A stretch of 64,000 nucleotides of DNA from Ignelater luminosus (GCA_011009095.1 VTPC01091267.1:18469-82468); one strand, 5' to 3'; shown: positions 1 to 12,540, counted from the stretch's first letter. The notes: a model not told the origin generated them from the sequence alone. Numbers and translations are program-made.

Positions 1-1028
1 TTATTAATCTGCAGGATCAAATCAAAATCGAATCATCGACAACTTGAAAACTTCAAACCTGTAGGTTTTGTGATAGACAACAGATTATTGAGAAACTCTG
101 TATAAAACTGAATTTGTGTATCGTAGATTCACTAAACAGCTCGTGCACCCGGCTCAATACAGAGCTATGCTAGTCCCACCGATTACTTAGGACTGTTGTA
201 GGCATTGCTGAAACAGTTGCAATTGGCCGAACTTGCTCTGTGATAAGTTAAATGTCTGTCTAGATTTTGAAAAGTCAACCTTTTACTTTTTACTATTCAA
301 AGTTTAGATAAACAGAAATTTGGTTCATACTTAATCCAAAATATTTGTTTCTGTTTGTACACCAAACATTCAAAATATGCAAAGCAGCCACTGACTTATT
401 CAAAACTCAACAAATCATCAGCAAACCAAAACGTTGGTTGCCTAGCATTCATATGAAAAATATCTTATCAGTAATGTGATATGTATTATAATTAGGAAAC
501 GTAAGTGATGCAGGCCTTACTTGGTAAAGTGCAAGTATGCTTTGTCAATTATTGCTATGTTAGTGAAGAATATGTAAATTGTAGCAGTAAATACAATTAA
601 AAATAAAAAAATAAATTCAATACTACAAGGTAAACGATAAGTTAACTTGTTATAAAGAATGTATTCCTTTTAATCTGAACCATACCAAACATGAGCTGGA
701 ATTCAACATTTTTCCTACTGTTTTTATCAGTTTTTTTAACCATTTAAGTAATCAATAAGTTTTACTTGTTTAATAGTTTGCAACTCAAAAAGCAAGAAAA
801 ATTTCAATGTGTACATTGTGCTAAACAGAAGGTTCTTTAATCAAACGGAGTACTGAAAGGAGTTTTAGCCAACAAAAGTAAAGTTTGGAGGAAACGTCTA
901 ATTCTCAAGAAAATGTGACGATTAATGCTTAGTTTAATACTACGCAGTCTTTTCTGTGTTTCTATGGTTTTACAAGCTTGGTTGCTGTTGATATTGAACC
1001 ATTTCGCAAAATTGCTGTTTTTATTTGA
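1..1028. other. No gene seen (AT-rich)
   Basis: I see no recognisable coding exon, RNA gene or repeat here. The sequence is AT-rich with stop codons in all frames. It may be intronic or intergenic. Confidence 0.5.
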
Positions 1029-1035
1029 GACCACT

Positions 1036-1380
1036 AGATGCAAAAGTGTGTATATGCAGAAAATTCAAAAATGAGTTTGGTGTGACATTCTATCCGATAC
1101 AGTAATTCTAATATCATATGAATAGCGGTTAGGTGAAAAGATTTGTTTTTGTTCAGAAATATTGATTTTAATTTTTTTTATAGTAGATGCAAAACTCTGT
1201 ATTTGCTTAGACAATTCGAATGCAAAAATATGTATATGAACTTCAACCAATGGCAACATGAATAGCGTCACATGATTACTGTGGATCAGGTACATGCTGC
1301 AGTGTTCTTTTTATAATATAATTTAGGTTAGTTGTAATTAGACTCAAAAACACTAAGATGCAAAATACTTTTAAAGTATG
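1036..1380 (+). repeat. Subterminal GATGCAAAA-type motif repeats
   Basis: The TIR core, roughly GATGCAAAAnTnTGTATAT, recurs at about 1036, 1186 (GATGCAAAACTCTGTATT), 1219 (AATGCAAAAATATGTATAT) and 1358 (GATGCAAAATAC...). It recurs again near the right end at 3187 (GTTGCAAAACTGTGTATAT). Repeated subterminal motifs of this kind are often transposase-binding sites in eukaryotic DNA transposons; that role here is inference. Confidence 0.6.
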
Positions 1381-3109
1381 AGTTTAAGTGTAACTGTTAA
1401 CCCTTGTAAGAAAGGAAAGTCCCGGAAGAGACCAGTTCAAAAAGAGAAGTGGAAGAAGAACATACCAAAAGCGGCGAGGTAAGCATGTTATTTTATGGTT
1501 TGCTACTATTTTCATTATAAAAAAACGTTGTTTTGTAAGAAGCAAACCAACACAATTGGCAGAGTATCCCAAATGCTTCCACAGAGCAGAAAACGGTCTA
1601 TATGTGTAGAACTCTTGACTACGCAACAGGTGAAAACGTTTTATGAAATTATATTTCAATCTTATGATAAAATCAAGAAAGATATTCTAATTTCGAAGTA
1701 TTGCATAGGCTGTAAACTAAAACGAAATAAAACCAGACGTCATTCTGTTAGTATTAAGTATCATATTTCTGCTGAAGGTGGTAGATTGACCAGAGTATGC
1801 AAAAAATCCTTTTTGGGTATAACAACTTTAAGCGTCAATTGGATTGAAAGGGTGATGAGAAATTTCACTTTGAATTTCCAAACGCCATAAGGGAAGAGTG
1901 GTGGTGACCGCATACAAACTAAAAATGATAATGCAAAACAAGCAATCAAATGTTCTTTGAAAGCATGATTTATGTTGAATCTCATATAGTAGAAGTAAGA
2001 GCTTTTCACGAATGTATCTACCTTGTACTCTAAATTTTACAAAACTGTATAAGATGTATTCCGAAAAACCTCCTTATGAACCCATGAAACTCAGTTGCTT
2101 CAAGAATTGTGTTAATTCCAATTATAATATAGCTTTTGAAACACCTATAACAGACGCATACACAAAAGAATTGTTGAACAAAACATCAACTACGCAATAA
2201 TAAAGATCCCAGATCCTTACAGAGCAGAAAGCCCATGCTTGTAAAGTTAAAACTTTCTATAACTTACTGAAAAGTGAAGACGATGCGATACAATGTTTTT
2301 CATTTGACTGCCAGAAAAACGTGAGTTTACCAAAGCCAACAAATTAACTACTACAGTTTCGCAGTGGTCAAAGGAAACTCCAAAACTAAACTTACTCCAA
2401 ACAAATACTTTTTCTTACCTATGAGGGGAAACAGATTCCACAAAGGATTCAAATTTGATTGCCTCTTCTGTCCATGATCTTTTAACGACGTATACCTTCT
2501 CTGAAAATATTGAAATGGTACGGCTGTTTGCAGACGGTTGTAGAGGGCAGAATAAAAATTAAGTAATGATGTCTATGCTAGGGTATTGGTTAGCGAAAAA
2601 AGCTCCTACACACATCAAAACTGTAAAAGTTTTCTTTCCATAAGTTAGACATTCTTTTCTCCTTCCAGACCGTGTTTTTGGATTCATTGAAGAACGTAGT
2701 CGAATAATTAACGTAATTATAAGCAAAGAAGAGAATTCATTAAAAATTATTCAACCATTAAGAAAGTAGGAGTACATTGGATTGGAAAGAAGAGACAAAG
2801 AAATTCACAGAAGTCCAGGCCAATGGCATTTTAAATTCAGTCCTTCAAAAAGTATCATATTTACTGAAAGTAAAAATTCAGTTGCGATAAAAGGTGAGGC
2901 AAATTAAAGATAAATCCACCATAGATTCTCTATTGAAGAAGCACTATGGAGACGATTGGAGTCAAGAACCAAAGTTGGAATTCTATAAGATTATAATCAA
3001 TGTCATTTAGCAATGGGAGAAAATGAAGAAGACGACGATTTGCTTGAGAGTGACAATGACATTGACATGCGAATTAAATGCATTCCTACTATTTCTTATA
3101 ATACCCAAT
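1378..3109 (+). pseudogene. Transposase-like pseudogene, multicopy arthropod family
   Basis: The first exon is clean: ATG at 1378, then a basic peptide (MSLSVTVNPCKKGKSRKR...) up to a GT donor at 1479 (GAG|GTAAGC). A second coding block at about 1560-1890 contains SYDKIKKDILIS, KRNKTRR and TRVCKKSFLGITTLSVNW. A third at about 2220-3000 contains CFSFDCQKNVSLP, then LFADGCRGQNKN, then HSF.LPDRVFGFIEE and GQWHFKFSPS in shifting frames, interrupted by stops. The order of an FD.QK motif, a D.C.GQN(K/R)N motif and an HSFLP.DR.FG motif is one I recognise from a repeated, transposase-like family in arthropod genomes. I cannot name its superfamily. An acidic stretch (about 3016-3060, MGENEEDDDLLESDND-like) may be the C-terminus. 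It lies inside the TIRs and is clearly dead. Confidence 0.65.
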
Positions 3110-3406
3110 ATTATTGGATAATTAAATGTTTATTAACCAAATTATGTAAATTTTTTGTTACCTAATGTACATAAAAACATGATGTTGGTTGCAAAACTGT
3201 GTATATTAAATTTTTAAATTAAGATATTTCTTATTTTACATAATAAATTTGGACAATATTCCAGTTTTTAGTTCAGAGGGAGCAGCTCTATTTATCAATC
3301 AAAACTTATTTACAGAATTTATGATACGTCTAAACAGTTTTCAGCAAATATCTCGAAATTGGTTAAACGTGATATACACATTTTTGCATCTAGTGGCCTT
3401 ATTTAG

Positions 3407-6400
3407 CATTTGTATTCAACAACATGTGTTTTGACATAGAGACCATTTGCCAGAATATACTTATACCATACCACGAGAATAGTTGGTGTAGTAAACATCT
3501 TTAGACACGAGCGTAATATGAAGATTGATTTTGGAGGGAAGAAGAATATCATCGATCTTACTACGAGTAGTGTCTCCATAAAAGTAAGCAATTTGTAATC
3601 TACAAGTTAGTGAATGTGCGTTTGCTTCAGCTAATTTAATTAAATGCCATTTGAAAGGTGATTATTGTTTAACTACCACTAATGCAACCAAACTTACTTC
3701 CATTATACTTAATATTTTCCAAAACAGTGGAAATAAAAGCCATTGTTTGAGAACTTGTCACATCTAACTACAAAATATGAAAATTCGTTTCTAACAATAC
3801 AGAAAGAAATTTCGATATACATATCAAGAGATTTCTTATTTTTAAGACAACAGAAAAAAAACAAAATGTTAGCATTTCAACGACCAATAAAAAAAAATAC
3901 CTACCCTATGGAAAGTTACTTAAGGATAACAAATTGCTACTTCTTTCACTTATAGAGCAAGTAAACGTTCAACACTTGTTTGTTGGTTAATGCTAAGATC
4001 TATTTGTTCTCTTGATAATGATACAAAATTCTTATTTATAATGATAACATAGATTCGTTCACTGTGAAGTAAACAATTAATTTGCTTCTACTCATTCACT
4101 GGCACTGAGATCTGACAGAACTGGCGTAAACCGCATTTCGTTAACTTCAAGCTTTAATCTATGTGAATGTGATTTTCTGAATATGGTAATTTAATGATAT
4201 TAACTTCTGTAAAGATAAACCAAAGAGATGAACGGAAAGGTCTATAATTCAAGCATAATAACATTATATGGTATTGTATAGCGAATGTTCTAACATTGGT
4301 TATTAAAAAAATTGAGTTTCTTTGTAATCAACAACAACCTTTCATTATTTCCATTTCTAAATGAATATATATTTCTGTAAAATAAAAGTTAAGATCAACA
4401 TCAGTCAAATTTGGTTACACTCGTTTTGTGTACTTCAAGTACTAAAATATGTACCACGTATAATTCAGATGTAGGCAAGCACCCTATGTTTAATTAGGTC
4501 AAACACCGTTTCATAAAGCTTGGTTTTTACTCTGTACAAGCTCTGAAAACAATGAACAAGAAGAAGCGCACTCAAGATTAATTGTAGTTAACTGAAACAT
4601 GTTATAACTTATTAACGTAATGCTACAACATTTACCTTCATATTTCTAAAGTCAGTGATTTAGAATGAAATAAAAGTCAGAAACATAAGCAATTCTGAAG
4701 TTAAATATATAACAAATTGATTCGTATTTGACCTATTTTTAGATTCGCAAAGTTCTTAAAACTTCCCGAACTATCTTTTTGATGAAATATGGTCTAAATA
4801 GCTTTATCCAAAATCTTAAAAAATATATCTGGAGTTCGGTGAGATTTGGTTAGAAGTATAAGAGTACAAATAAGGCCATTAAGGCAACATATTGTTATCT
4901 AACCAATTTTTTCTACTTGTAATTTTTATAAAACGATATATTTAGAAATAGACGGCGACAAAATTGGATTGGGAAATATAAAGATTTATTTAATTTTTAT
5001 TCTTTTCAGTAAGAGAATAGTATTTGAATTATCTGATAGTAAGTTTGAAAAAATATATTCCTTTTCTCTAAATTAAACAAAATGAAGACGCAATATCTAA
5101 TTTGTCCGCAACTGTTAATAATTATGATGTAATTAAACTGAAATCTGACATGTAAATACTAAGATGTACCAATGATTTTCGACATATTATAAAGAATTAC
5201 TATATTTTGAGGAAATTATACTGAAATTCAGTAGACACAAATCAGTACTCTGTGCAATAAGAGTATCTATTTTTCTCATAATAAAATATGTATATTAGGG
5301 CACCTGCTCTTGACCAAGCGCTCTTCGTACAGATAAATTGATCTTTTAATCGAAGTATGTGAAGCTTGTTTAACAGAAGCAGTTACTGAATTTGCTACAC
5401 TACATTACTTATTCTTATTATGAACGACAAGTAATTTGTCATTCTAATACTGTATTTTTAACAAATCAAAAATAAATGATAAAGCTCTTTCACGTTACTG
5501 ATAATGAAGAATGTTTGTCATATAAATGAAATTCTGTGTAAGCTGATTACTCGTAGATTAAACACCAAAAAATGTTCCTTTTTTGGTCTATGAAATATTA
5601 ATCCTTCTAACATCTATAGAGATCTAAAACTTCCTTTTTATTGTAGACGGCCAAAGTGTTTCCAGAGTAGACGCATCTTTGGTAAAAAATGTTCAAACTC
5701 TTTACATAGGAAAATGTTAGTCTATACAGGGTGATAGATTATTTTATGGATGGTTTTTGCGTACCAAAATAAGAAGATGTCTACAGAAACACATTCTACA
5801 TTCTAATCTTTAATGAAAATAATCTACTTACTTTAGGTACAGAAACTCTTTCACAGACCTATTCAAAAGTACTGAGAGAAAAACAGTGTGAAGAGGTGGT
5901 GTCTGAATTTTCGTTAGAGAATTAGCAAGATACGTAGCATCTAACGCCACCACAAGAGAAGGCTTTACATCATACGCAATTGGTGCACAGTGTAGCTTCC
6001 ATAAGCACCACATGATCCACTCTATATCAAGATGGAAAGTATTGGAAACCAATTCGCACCTTCTCTAATTTGTATTTTTAGTCTATCCGTAAGTATCTGT
6101 TTCTTGACAACCCTATTTGTTCTCTTTTCAGAGATCTATTAAGTTTCAGAGATTGTACCCAGTCTTCTTTGTGACTTTTAGATAGCTTTTGATTGCAACC
6201 ATGTTTTGTTTCGAAGCAAAATCTTTGATCTGGTTGAATGGCTTGCATGAAGTTTTCTGTTTGGAGTCAGTTTTACTTTTTTTTAACTCTTATGAAGAAT
6301 ATAGTTGAGTTTCGCTTTTGATTTGTCCAAAGTATGCGTCTCCTAATTTGCGTACCACAGCTTATCCACTGTAGATGTTCAAGATTTCTCTTGAGCTGTG

Positions 6401-7620
6401 TGCACACTTGATGTCTTTTGTCAACTCAGTAGTCTACCATGCAAGTTCTTCTAATTTCTAAAGTCAATGTGTTCTTAGCTTTTACGTAGAATGACTTTGA
6501 GCTGCATTGTTTAATGTGGAGTGTTTGACATTATTTCAAATTAGCTTTCTAATGATGCTTAAAATCAATCTTTGATTTGTATTGTTCGATACTATTGTAA
6601 CCTATCAGCGTATCACTTTACCTTTCAATTTTGACTTTCCATTTTGGGAACTGCTTATCTCATCCCTTTTGATGACTTTAATATTATCAGTGCGACTAAT
6701 TATTGCACCTTTTTGTTAAATTATAACAATTCCAAGCAGCTGTAAAATATTTAGGAACTATATTTGTGACATTTATGTTGTTTAGATACCTTTGTACTGA
6801 TTGATTCCGTATGCTGCTTTGTGAACTTCTTGTCTTTTACGATTAACGTGTAAATAGTATTCTTTACTGCTGTAAACCGCACTTTTTAATGTTTACTTCC
6901 ATTTTTGTAGTTCGGAGGTTTCATATAAGTGTTGCAAGACGCTATAACTGATTCGACAAGAGAATAAGTTGAACCTAACATTAGTTGTGACTATTAAGCA
7001 ATTGCTTGTGTGGGAAGCGGGCAAATGCAGTTTGTTTGGAATGCAAACTGTATTTATAGCACTGTTTTTTCTTAACACCAGTATTGGCTCATTACTACAA
7101 CCTTTTTAGACAACCCAACGAGCTGCTATTGTTTATCTTTTTTTCCCTGAGACAGTTCAGAATTTGTCAAAGCGTCTCCAAAACAAATGACATAATTTTC
7201 TACTTTTTGAGTATTTAATTAGTTTTAATTTATCTTTGGTGTCAGAACGAACTTGACCTTTTGCGTGGCTAGGTGTTGTATCGCAATTGAGAACTATTGA
7301 ATTGACTAATACGTTAACCAATTTGGACAATTAAATTAAATTCTTATTTAGTCGTACCCCTATCTTTTAGTGGTAGTTTGAACCATACAATTCTCGACTT
7401 AAAAGTTGACTACCAGGCAAATTTTGCCTTTTGACCATAACAAAAAGTTGTTTTGATTTTAATTCATTGAAGGTTTACTATTGTGTGGCAAAATTTTCTA
7501 ACAGCAGCGCCAATGCAATTCTAAACTATACTCCTCAAAAATTGTATTAATAACAAATTAATATGGTATCAGCAGAAAAAACACCCCTATGAGTGTACTA
7601 CATAAAATAGATAACGTAAT
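3407..7620. other. No gene seen; short CAGGGTG end fragment
   Basis: This is AT-rich sequence with many stops. A fragment TATACAGGGTGATAGATT at about 5726 resembles the terminal motif of the MITE at 9539, but no partner end is visible. The 74-codon minus-strand frame at 5828-6052 matches nothing I know. Nothing else is supported. Confidence 0.45.
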
Positions 7621-7712
7621 AATAGTATATTATTTAACGAGCACATGATGTAGGAGGATGAAGTTTACACACGAGCCGAAGGCGAGTGTGTAATTTATTC
7701 GAAGTGAATAAC

Positions 7713-9282
7713 AGGGTTGGCCGAAAAAACAAAAATTTTTTTAATAGCTCAAATCCACAGAAAATAATGTTTAAATATGATTTAAATCCATCAACATCTT
7801 CCGGTTGTGCATTGTCTTCAAGGTTAATGAAGTTTTGTAAAAATATTACAAATAAAGGTAGATCACAGTTCAAGGAAAACATTTCTACTACAAGGTATCT
7901 ATTTGGATGGGAGGAAGGACGACACGTTAGTAGTAGATCAAGCTCATATGAAATGGCTCCGTAGAGTAAAAAAGGAAGAGCATTACTCGCTAATTTAAGA
8001 ACCTGGTTCAGTCTACATAGGCCATGTTACTCCAACTTCTGGAAGTTCTAAATATATTATCACTTCTATTATTTCTTATCTGTCTGGTCGTGGTATTTCT
8101 CTCGAAAAATTAATTGTCATAGGATGTGATCGCACTGAGTAAATACAGGTTGGAAAACGGTCTGATTTGACGAATTGAAATACATTTGGGGAAACCGTTA
8201 TAATAGGCAGTTTGCCTTCTTCATTTTAATGAACTGCCATTCCGGCATCTGTTTCAATACCTATACGGTAAATCAACGGGTCCGAAATCTTCGAGAGGGC
8301 CAATCGGTGAAAAGCTAAGTGGCTGCGAAAAACGTCCAGTGATTCGCTTCAAGAGTATTGGCTGTCAGATCCCTACAATAGACAGCAGTAGACTAAGTAA
8401 GGTTCAGCAATATCTACTCGATATTTCCATGGTAATAAAGTCAGGAAACTGTAAAGAGGATTTGGTTGTACGAGATTCTGGTTCCTTGTCACACTCGAAG
8501 TAATTGACAACAGCAAATCCAACTCTCAGATTGTACTTAAGTGAAGAAAGTCCCATGCCAGAACTTCAAGAAATAGTTGTATTTATTCTGAAGTCATACA
8601 TGCCATTGTGGTTTAGTATTAAAACAAGTAAGTACTTTACAGACGGACCAATACTTGTGTACCAATCAATACAATCTTCAAGGTGCCTATCTGAAGATTT
8701 ACGTAATAATGTCGACCCCGTGATCGAACGAAATGGCTTTTTTCGCTTTTCCAGAACATTTAATGTTAGCTATAACACAAGATAATACAAAACACATAAG
8801 TGAGCTTAGACTTCGACGAATTTTAAAGGCAAGACAGTTAGATCAAAAGAGAACAACTATCAGAACATTCATGCTGCCAAAACTCAATTTCAAGGCTCCA
8901 CACTACTCGGAAATAATTAACTGTGATTTATCTTCTCTCCCATTATTAAAAAATATCAGTGACAATGAGATTAAATCACATATTCAAAGTGACTCAGTAA
9001 CTAATTGGGATATAACATTCAAGACATTCCCAGTTCACACACAGGCAATTGAACGATGTCTGAAGCTCGTGACAAAAGCCTCAGGGAAAGTTTGCGGAGC
9101 TGAGTCTAAGGATGGTTTTATCAGAACAATTCTGCTGCCAAGGTCAGCCATGTCTAACTTTGCCCATAAATCAGATTTCAAAGTACTTTTAGCTAAGAAT
9201 GAGTAAAAACGGAGATGCTTAATTGTTCAACATGAGTTTCTTGGACTTACGACGAAAAAGGTTGGTTTTTTCGGCCCACCCT
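7713..9282 (+). mobile_element. TIR DNA transposon, 1570 bp, inside repeat A
   Basis: The left end is AGGGTTGGCCGAAAAAAC (7713) and the right end on the minus strand is AGGGTGGGCCGAAAAAAC (9282): an 18-bp inverted repeat with one mismatch. The second copy of repeat A is continuous across this point (about 45075), which independently places the insertion. The exact target duplication is not clear from the flanks (GAATAAC before, AGTGCATAA after). The element carries a decayed plus-strand gene. Confidence 0.75.
7900..9206 (+). pseudogene. Transposase-like pseudogene with GCDRT motif
   Basis: Translated blocks run in order over three frames. LVVDQAHMKWLRRVKKEEHY is followed after a stop by GSVYIGHVTPTSGSSKYI and LIVIGCDRTE. 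A block with NELPFRHLFQYL, STGPK and GPIGEKLSGCEK comes next, then VIKSGNCKEDLVVRDSGSLS. Then come LTTANPTLRLYLSEE and YFTDGPILVYQSIQSSRC. The final 157-codon frame (8733-9206) holds HISELRLRRILKARQ, FPVHTQAIERCLKLVT and SKDGFIR. An extra G near 8733 causes the frameshift between the last two frames; a stop follows GSLSHS at about 8500. I recognise this motif order from an uncharacterised, repeated, transposase-like family of aphids, ants and Hydra; the superfamily is uncertain. Its position between TIRs supports it being the element's own gene. Confidence 0.6.
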
Positions 9283-9538
9283 AGTGCATAATCATGTGCG
9301 AGTCGAATACGACGTTTTATCTACGATTCTAACACTTCTGAGGAAGATCTGAAGGTGGATTCCCCTGAAGGAGGCGATGTCCAAATTCTTGAATATGTAG
9401 AATTCAATGAGAGTAAACAATCTTCACAAAGAGAGTTTTAGACCTGGAATACAAAGATTCTTTGAAGACGATGTCCAAATCTTTTTTCTAACAATAAATA
9501 GTTTGAGATTATAACAATTTCTATTTTGTTTATATCTA

Positions 9539-10111
9539 CAGGGTGTTTCATTAATAATTGGAAATATTTTAACTGTAGAATCCTGAGCTCAAAATATTAA
9601 TATTTAACCCAAATTACTTAGATAAAATGTGACAATCCTATGACCCAAGAACACCGACATAACTAATACACATTAAAATCAAACTAACTGTGCCGCTTCA
9701 TTTTCCACTTTAAATATCTCGAAAAACAATGACTAAATCGCTATGAATAAAAAGTATGTTCCTTACATAGAAAGTATTGGAGAATCGAAAAACTGTGCTA
9801 AAATGTGGTGTAGAATTTAGGAAGGGTCAACCATTCACTTGCTCCTATCGTACGTCTCTTGTAGTAGCCAGAAACGATTATTTAACATAATTTAGTAGGG
9901 TGTATAGTACCTACACTTCCTGTCAAGTATGACAAGGATACGTCAAATGGTTTTAAAGTACTGGGTACAAATAGTTTTTAGATTTTTAAATAAAACACCC
10001 TGTAACTTATTAAAGGGCCACATTTTATCGAAGTGATTTGGGTTAAATCTTAATATTTTGAACTTAGGATTCTACAGTTAAAATATTTCCAATTATTAAT
10101 AAAACACCCTG
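9539..10111. mobile_element. MITE with ~95-bp TIRs at a TA site
   Basis: The ends are CAGGGTGTTTCATTAATAAT (9539) and, on the minus strand, CAGGGTGTTTTATTAATAAT (10111). The inverted arms continue for about 95 bp with few mismatches (TTGGAAATATTTTAACTGTA in both). TA is duplicated at 9537-9538 and 10112-10113, and the paralogous empty site at about 45331 reads ATATCTATAAATAG with a single TA. No transposase is encoded. It is a non-autonomous element, probably mobilised by an IS630/Tc1/mariner-type transposase (inference from the TA duplication). Confidence 0.9.
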
Positions 10112-10479
10112 TATAAATAAGCAGCCAATAAAACACCGCCAGTGAATGAAATCCATACCATTCACTAGTGTTTTATTAGTATGGTTATACTCCTATGGTT
10201 ACGCGTATAACGACTATATTATTGAAAATTCGTAGATAAAGAAAATAATGTTATTGAAAAACAATAAAGAGAAATAAAAACAACAAGTTTAAAAATTACA
10301 AATTACAAAATTACGAAATAGCAATAATGCAGTTGCAATTTTAAATGGCCTCTTTTGAACAATAGCAAAGGTTTTAAGTTTACATATGTCGTGTAAAATT
10401 GTTTTGTTGCTTCATCTAATGGTAATTCAGGTTTCTAAGAAATCATACAAAGTTTCAAAATAATGCTTATGACACGATC

Positions 10480-12540
10480 TCTTATAATGTTATGATAGAT
10501 CTTTGTCTGTCCTCTTGTCCAATAGAAATAACTTGTGAGGATGACCCGATTACATCAGAAGATAAACGATTTCATCCATCTTTAAAAATTTCACGCCTTG
10601 ATAATGAGCCACCAGACAAACAAAGGAATATGAAACTTGAAAAACTTGAAAAATTAGATTTTCAAAAGGCAGATTATAATGGATAATACTGTACCTTAAG
10701 AGACATTGAATGACAATCGGTAATTGTGGAAGGTAATATAAACCGAACTATTGAAATGTTTTACCAAAAAATTAATAAAGTAATTCTAGATTTTGTTCCA
10801 AGGAAGGTGATCTATCAAAGTTGATATCCATCCTGGTTTACTTTGGAGATTAAAAAGAAGATCCGAGAGAAGAAACACCTCCACAGGAAAATAAAAGCGC
10901 ATAATTTGCAATGTGAAGATCTAAGGAAAAATCTTAGAAAAATATCTATGGAGTTAAAAGCATTAATTAATGATGCTTTTACAAATTTCGTAAATAAATC
11001 TGAAGAACAAATTGCATTTAAACCCCAAAATTTGCATAATTATCTAAAGGAACAGAAAGGTAACAGTAGAATACTACTCGAAATGAGCTACCATAATAAT
11101 AAATACTGTTCTAGTACGGAAATCGTAGAAGCATTCGCTACGTACTTTAAATCTGTGTACAAAAAAAGCCAGAATAACAGCAAGAACTTATCTAATGTAG
11201 ACTATAAACTGGATCCTTTTAACATCAATTTTATAGATGAAGAAGATGTTAAAAAAGCAATTAGCACATTGAAATCTAAATCATCTGCAGGTCCTGATAA
11301 CATACCATGTTTCATCATAAAAGGTTGTTCCGATATTCTCAAATATCCACTGATGAAGATTATTAACATGCCTATAGTGGACAGAGAATTCCGGAGCATG
11401 TGAAAGCTAACAAAAGTAATACCCATACATAAGAATGGCGATATTTCCAGTATCTGTAATTATCGTCCTATTTTAGTAATATCAATAATGGCAAAAATCT
11501 TTGAAAGAATACTGTTCAACCAAATGTACAGTCACATCGGAAATTCAATATCAATATACCAACATGGCTTTGTGAAGAAACGGAGCACAGTTACCAATCT
11601 AGCATATTTTCAGAATATGTATTATCCAACATCTCAGGAGGAGGGCAAGTTTTTAGTGCATACACAGACATAAGTAAGGCATTTGATTCTGTCTCATTTG
11701 ACATATTAATAAATAAGTTGCATGCATTTGGTCTCAGTTCAAACTCAATAAAACTTATACGGTCTTATTTGTGCAACAGAAACAATTATGTGTCACTAAA
11801 CGGTACGTCATCCTCCATATGTGTTCCAACTTCGGGAGTACCGCAAGGCTCGTGTCTAGGACCACTTCTCTTCAATATGTTCATTAATGACTTACCTAGT
11901 ACAGTGAGTAAATCGCAGTGTTTGCTTTATGCTGATGATTTCAAAATATTCAGGGCTGTGAATAATGTAATGGACTGTGTAAGACTACAAGAAGACATCA
12001 GCAGTGCCGTAAGATGGTTTCAAGACAACGATCTCGAACTAAATATAAATAAATGCTGTATACTACACTACAGTACAGCAAAAACAAAAGTTCAGTACAG
12101 CTTTTTGATCAACAATGTACCAATTGTTCACAAAGATCAAATAAAGGATCTAGGAGTAATATTTACTAGTTAGTTCACATTTGAAACGCATATAAAAGAA
12201 ATAGTTGCAAAAAGCTATAAGAATCTTTACTTTCTCTTAAGAAATACTACCAATTTTACAAACAGTAAACTTCTGTGCAATCTGTTCTACATTTACGTAA
12301 GGTCATCGCTTGAAAATGCAGTAATGATTTGGAGTCCAACCTCTTATACAGCCATAGACAAAATAGAAAGGGTTCAGAAAGTATTTGCAAGATGGCTTTA
12401 AAAAAAAACACCGGAATCTACCCAAAATATCGTATTAAAATTTCTTATTTGAACAAATTGCAACAGATTGGGGAAAGCCATAACCGTAGTGTTATAACAC
12501 TAGCACTAACACTACACTTGTACTACGCCTTTTAATGTGG
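10480..12540 (+). pseudogene. Non-LTR retrotransposon ORF2: reverse transcriptase, broken
   Basis: The order is endonuclease end (DDPITSEDKRFHPSL, about 10535), a linker rich in basic helix (10843-11100), and the RT domain. RT motifs: SSAGPDNIPCFIIK (about 11283), KVIPIHKNGD after a TGA at 11401, NYRPI, QHGFVKKRSTVTNL (about 11562), SKAFDSVSFD (about 11675), SGVPQGSCLGPLLFN (about 11836) and the catalytic YADDF (about 11929). The C-terminal block (FETHIKEIVAKSYKNLYFLL, about 12180) follows a TAG at 12171. At least two stops and two frame changes prevent a full product. Known role of the family: target-primed reverse transcription. The YADD box is preserved although the frame is dead. Confidence 0.88.

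Larger units (their letters stand above)
1029..3398 (+). mobile_element. Decayed TIR DNA transposon, ~2.37 kb
   Basis: The left end reads GACCACTAGATGCAAAAG (from 1029). The right end, read on the minus strand, is GGCCACTAGATGCAAAAA (from 3398). These are inverted repeats of about 27 bp, continuing into TGTGTATAT on both sides. The flanks are TTATTTGA (1021-1028) and TTATTTAG (3399-3406), six of eight bases alike, which would fit an 8-bp target-site duplication that has drifted. The interior holds a transposase-like pseudogene on the plus strand, and extra copies of the TIR motif lie near both ends. I do not assign a superfamily: the duplication length is inferred from imperfect flanks. Confidence 0.72.
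7621..10240 (+). repeat. Repeat family A, copy 1 (split by two insertions)
   Basis: After removing the inserts at 7713-9282 and 9539-10111, this aligns along its length (about 480 bp) with 44978-45456. Shared blocks include the hairpin GTTTACACACGAGCCGAAGG (about 7659), the stretch beginning TCTAACACTTCTGAGGAAGA (about 9325), and a second hairpin with arms AAAACAC..AGTGAATG and CATTCACT.AGTGTTTT (about 10128-10173). Both copies also keep a 47-codon frame ending ..SKQSSQREF (9298-9441 here), so the family may derive from the end of a transposon gene. The true termini and the class are unknown. Confidence 0.75.

Noticed and set aside
1761..2009. 82-codon minus-strand frame
   Set aside because: It is antisense to the transposase-like block containing TRVCKKSFLGITTLS on the plus strand.
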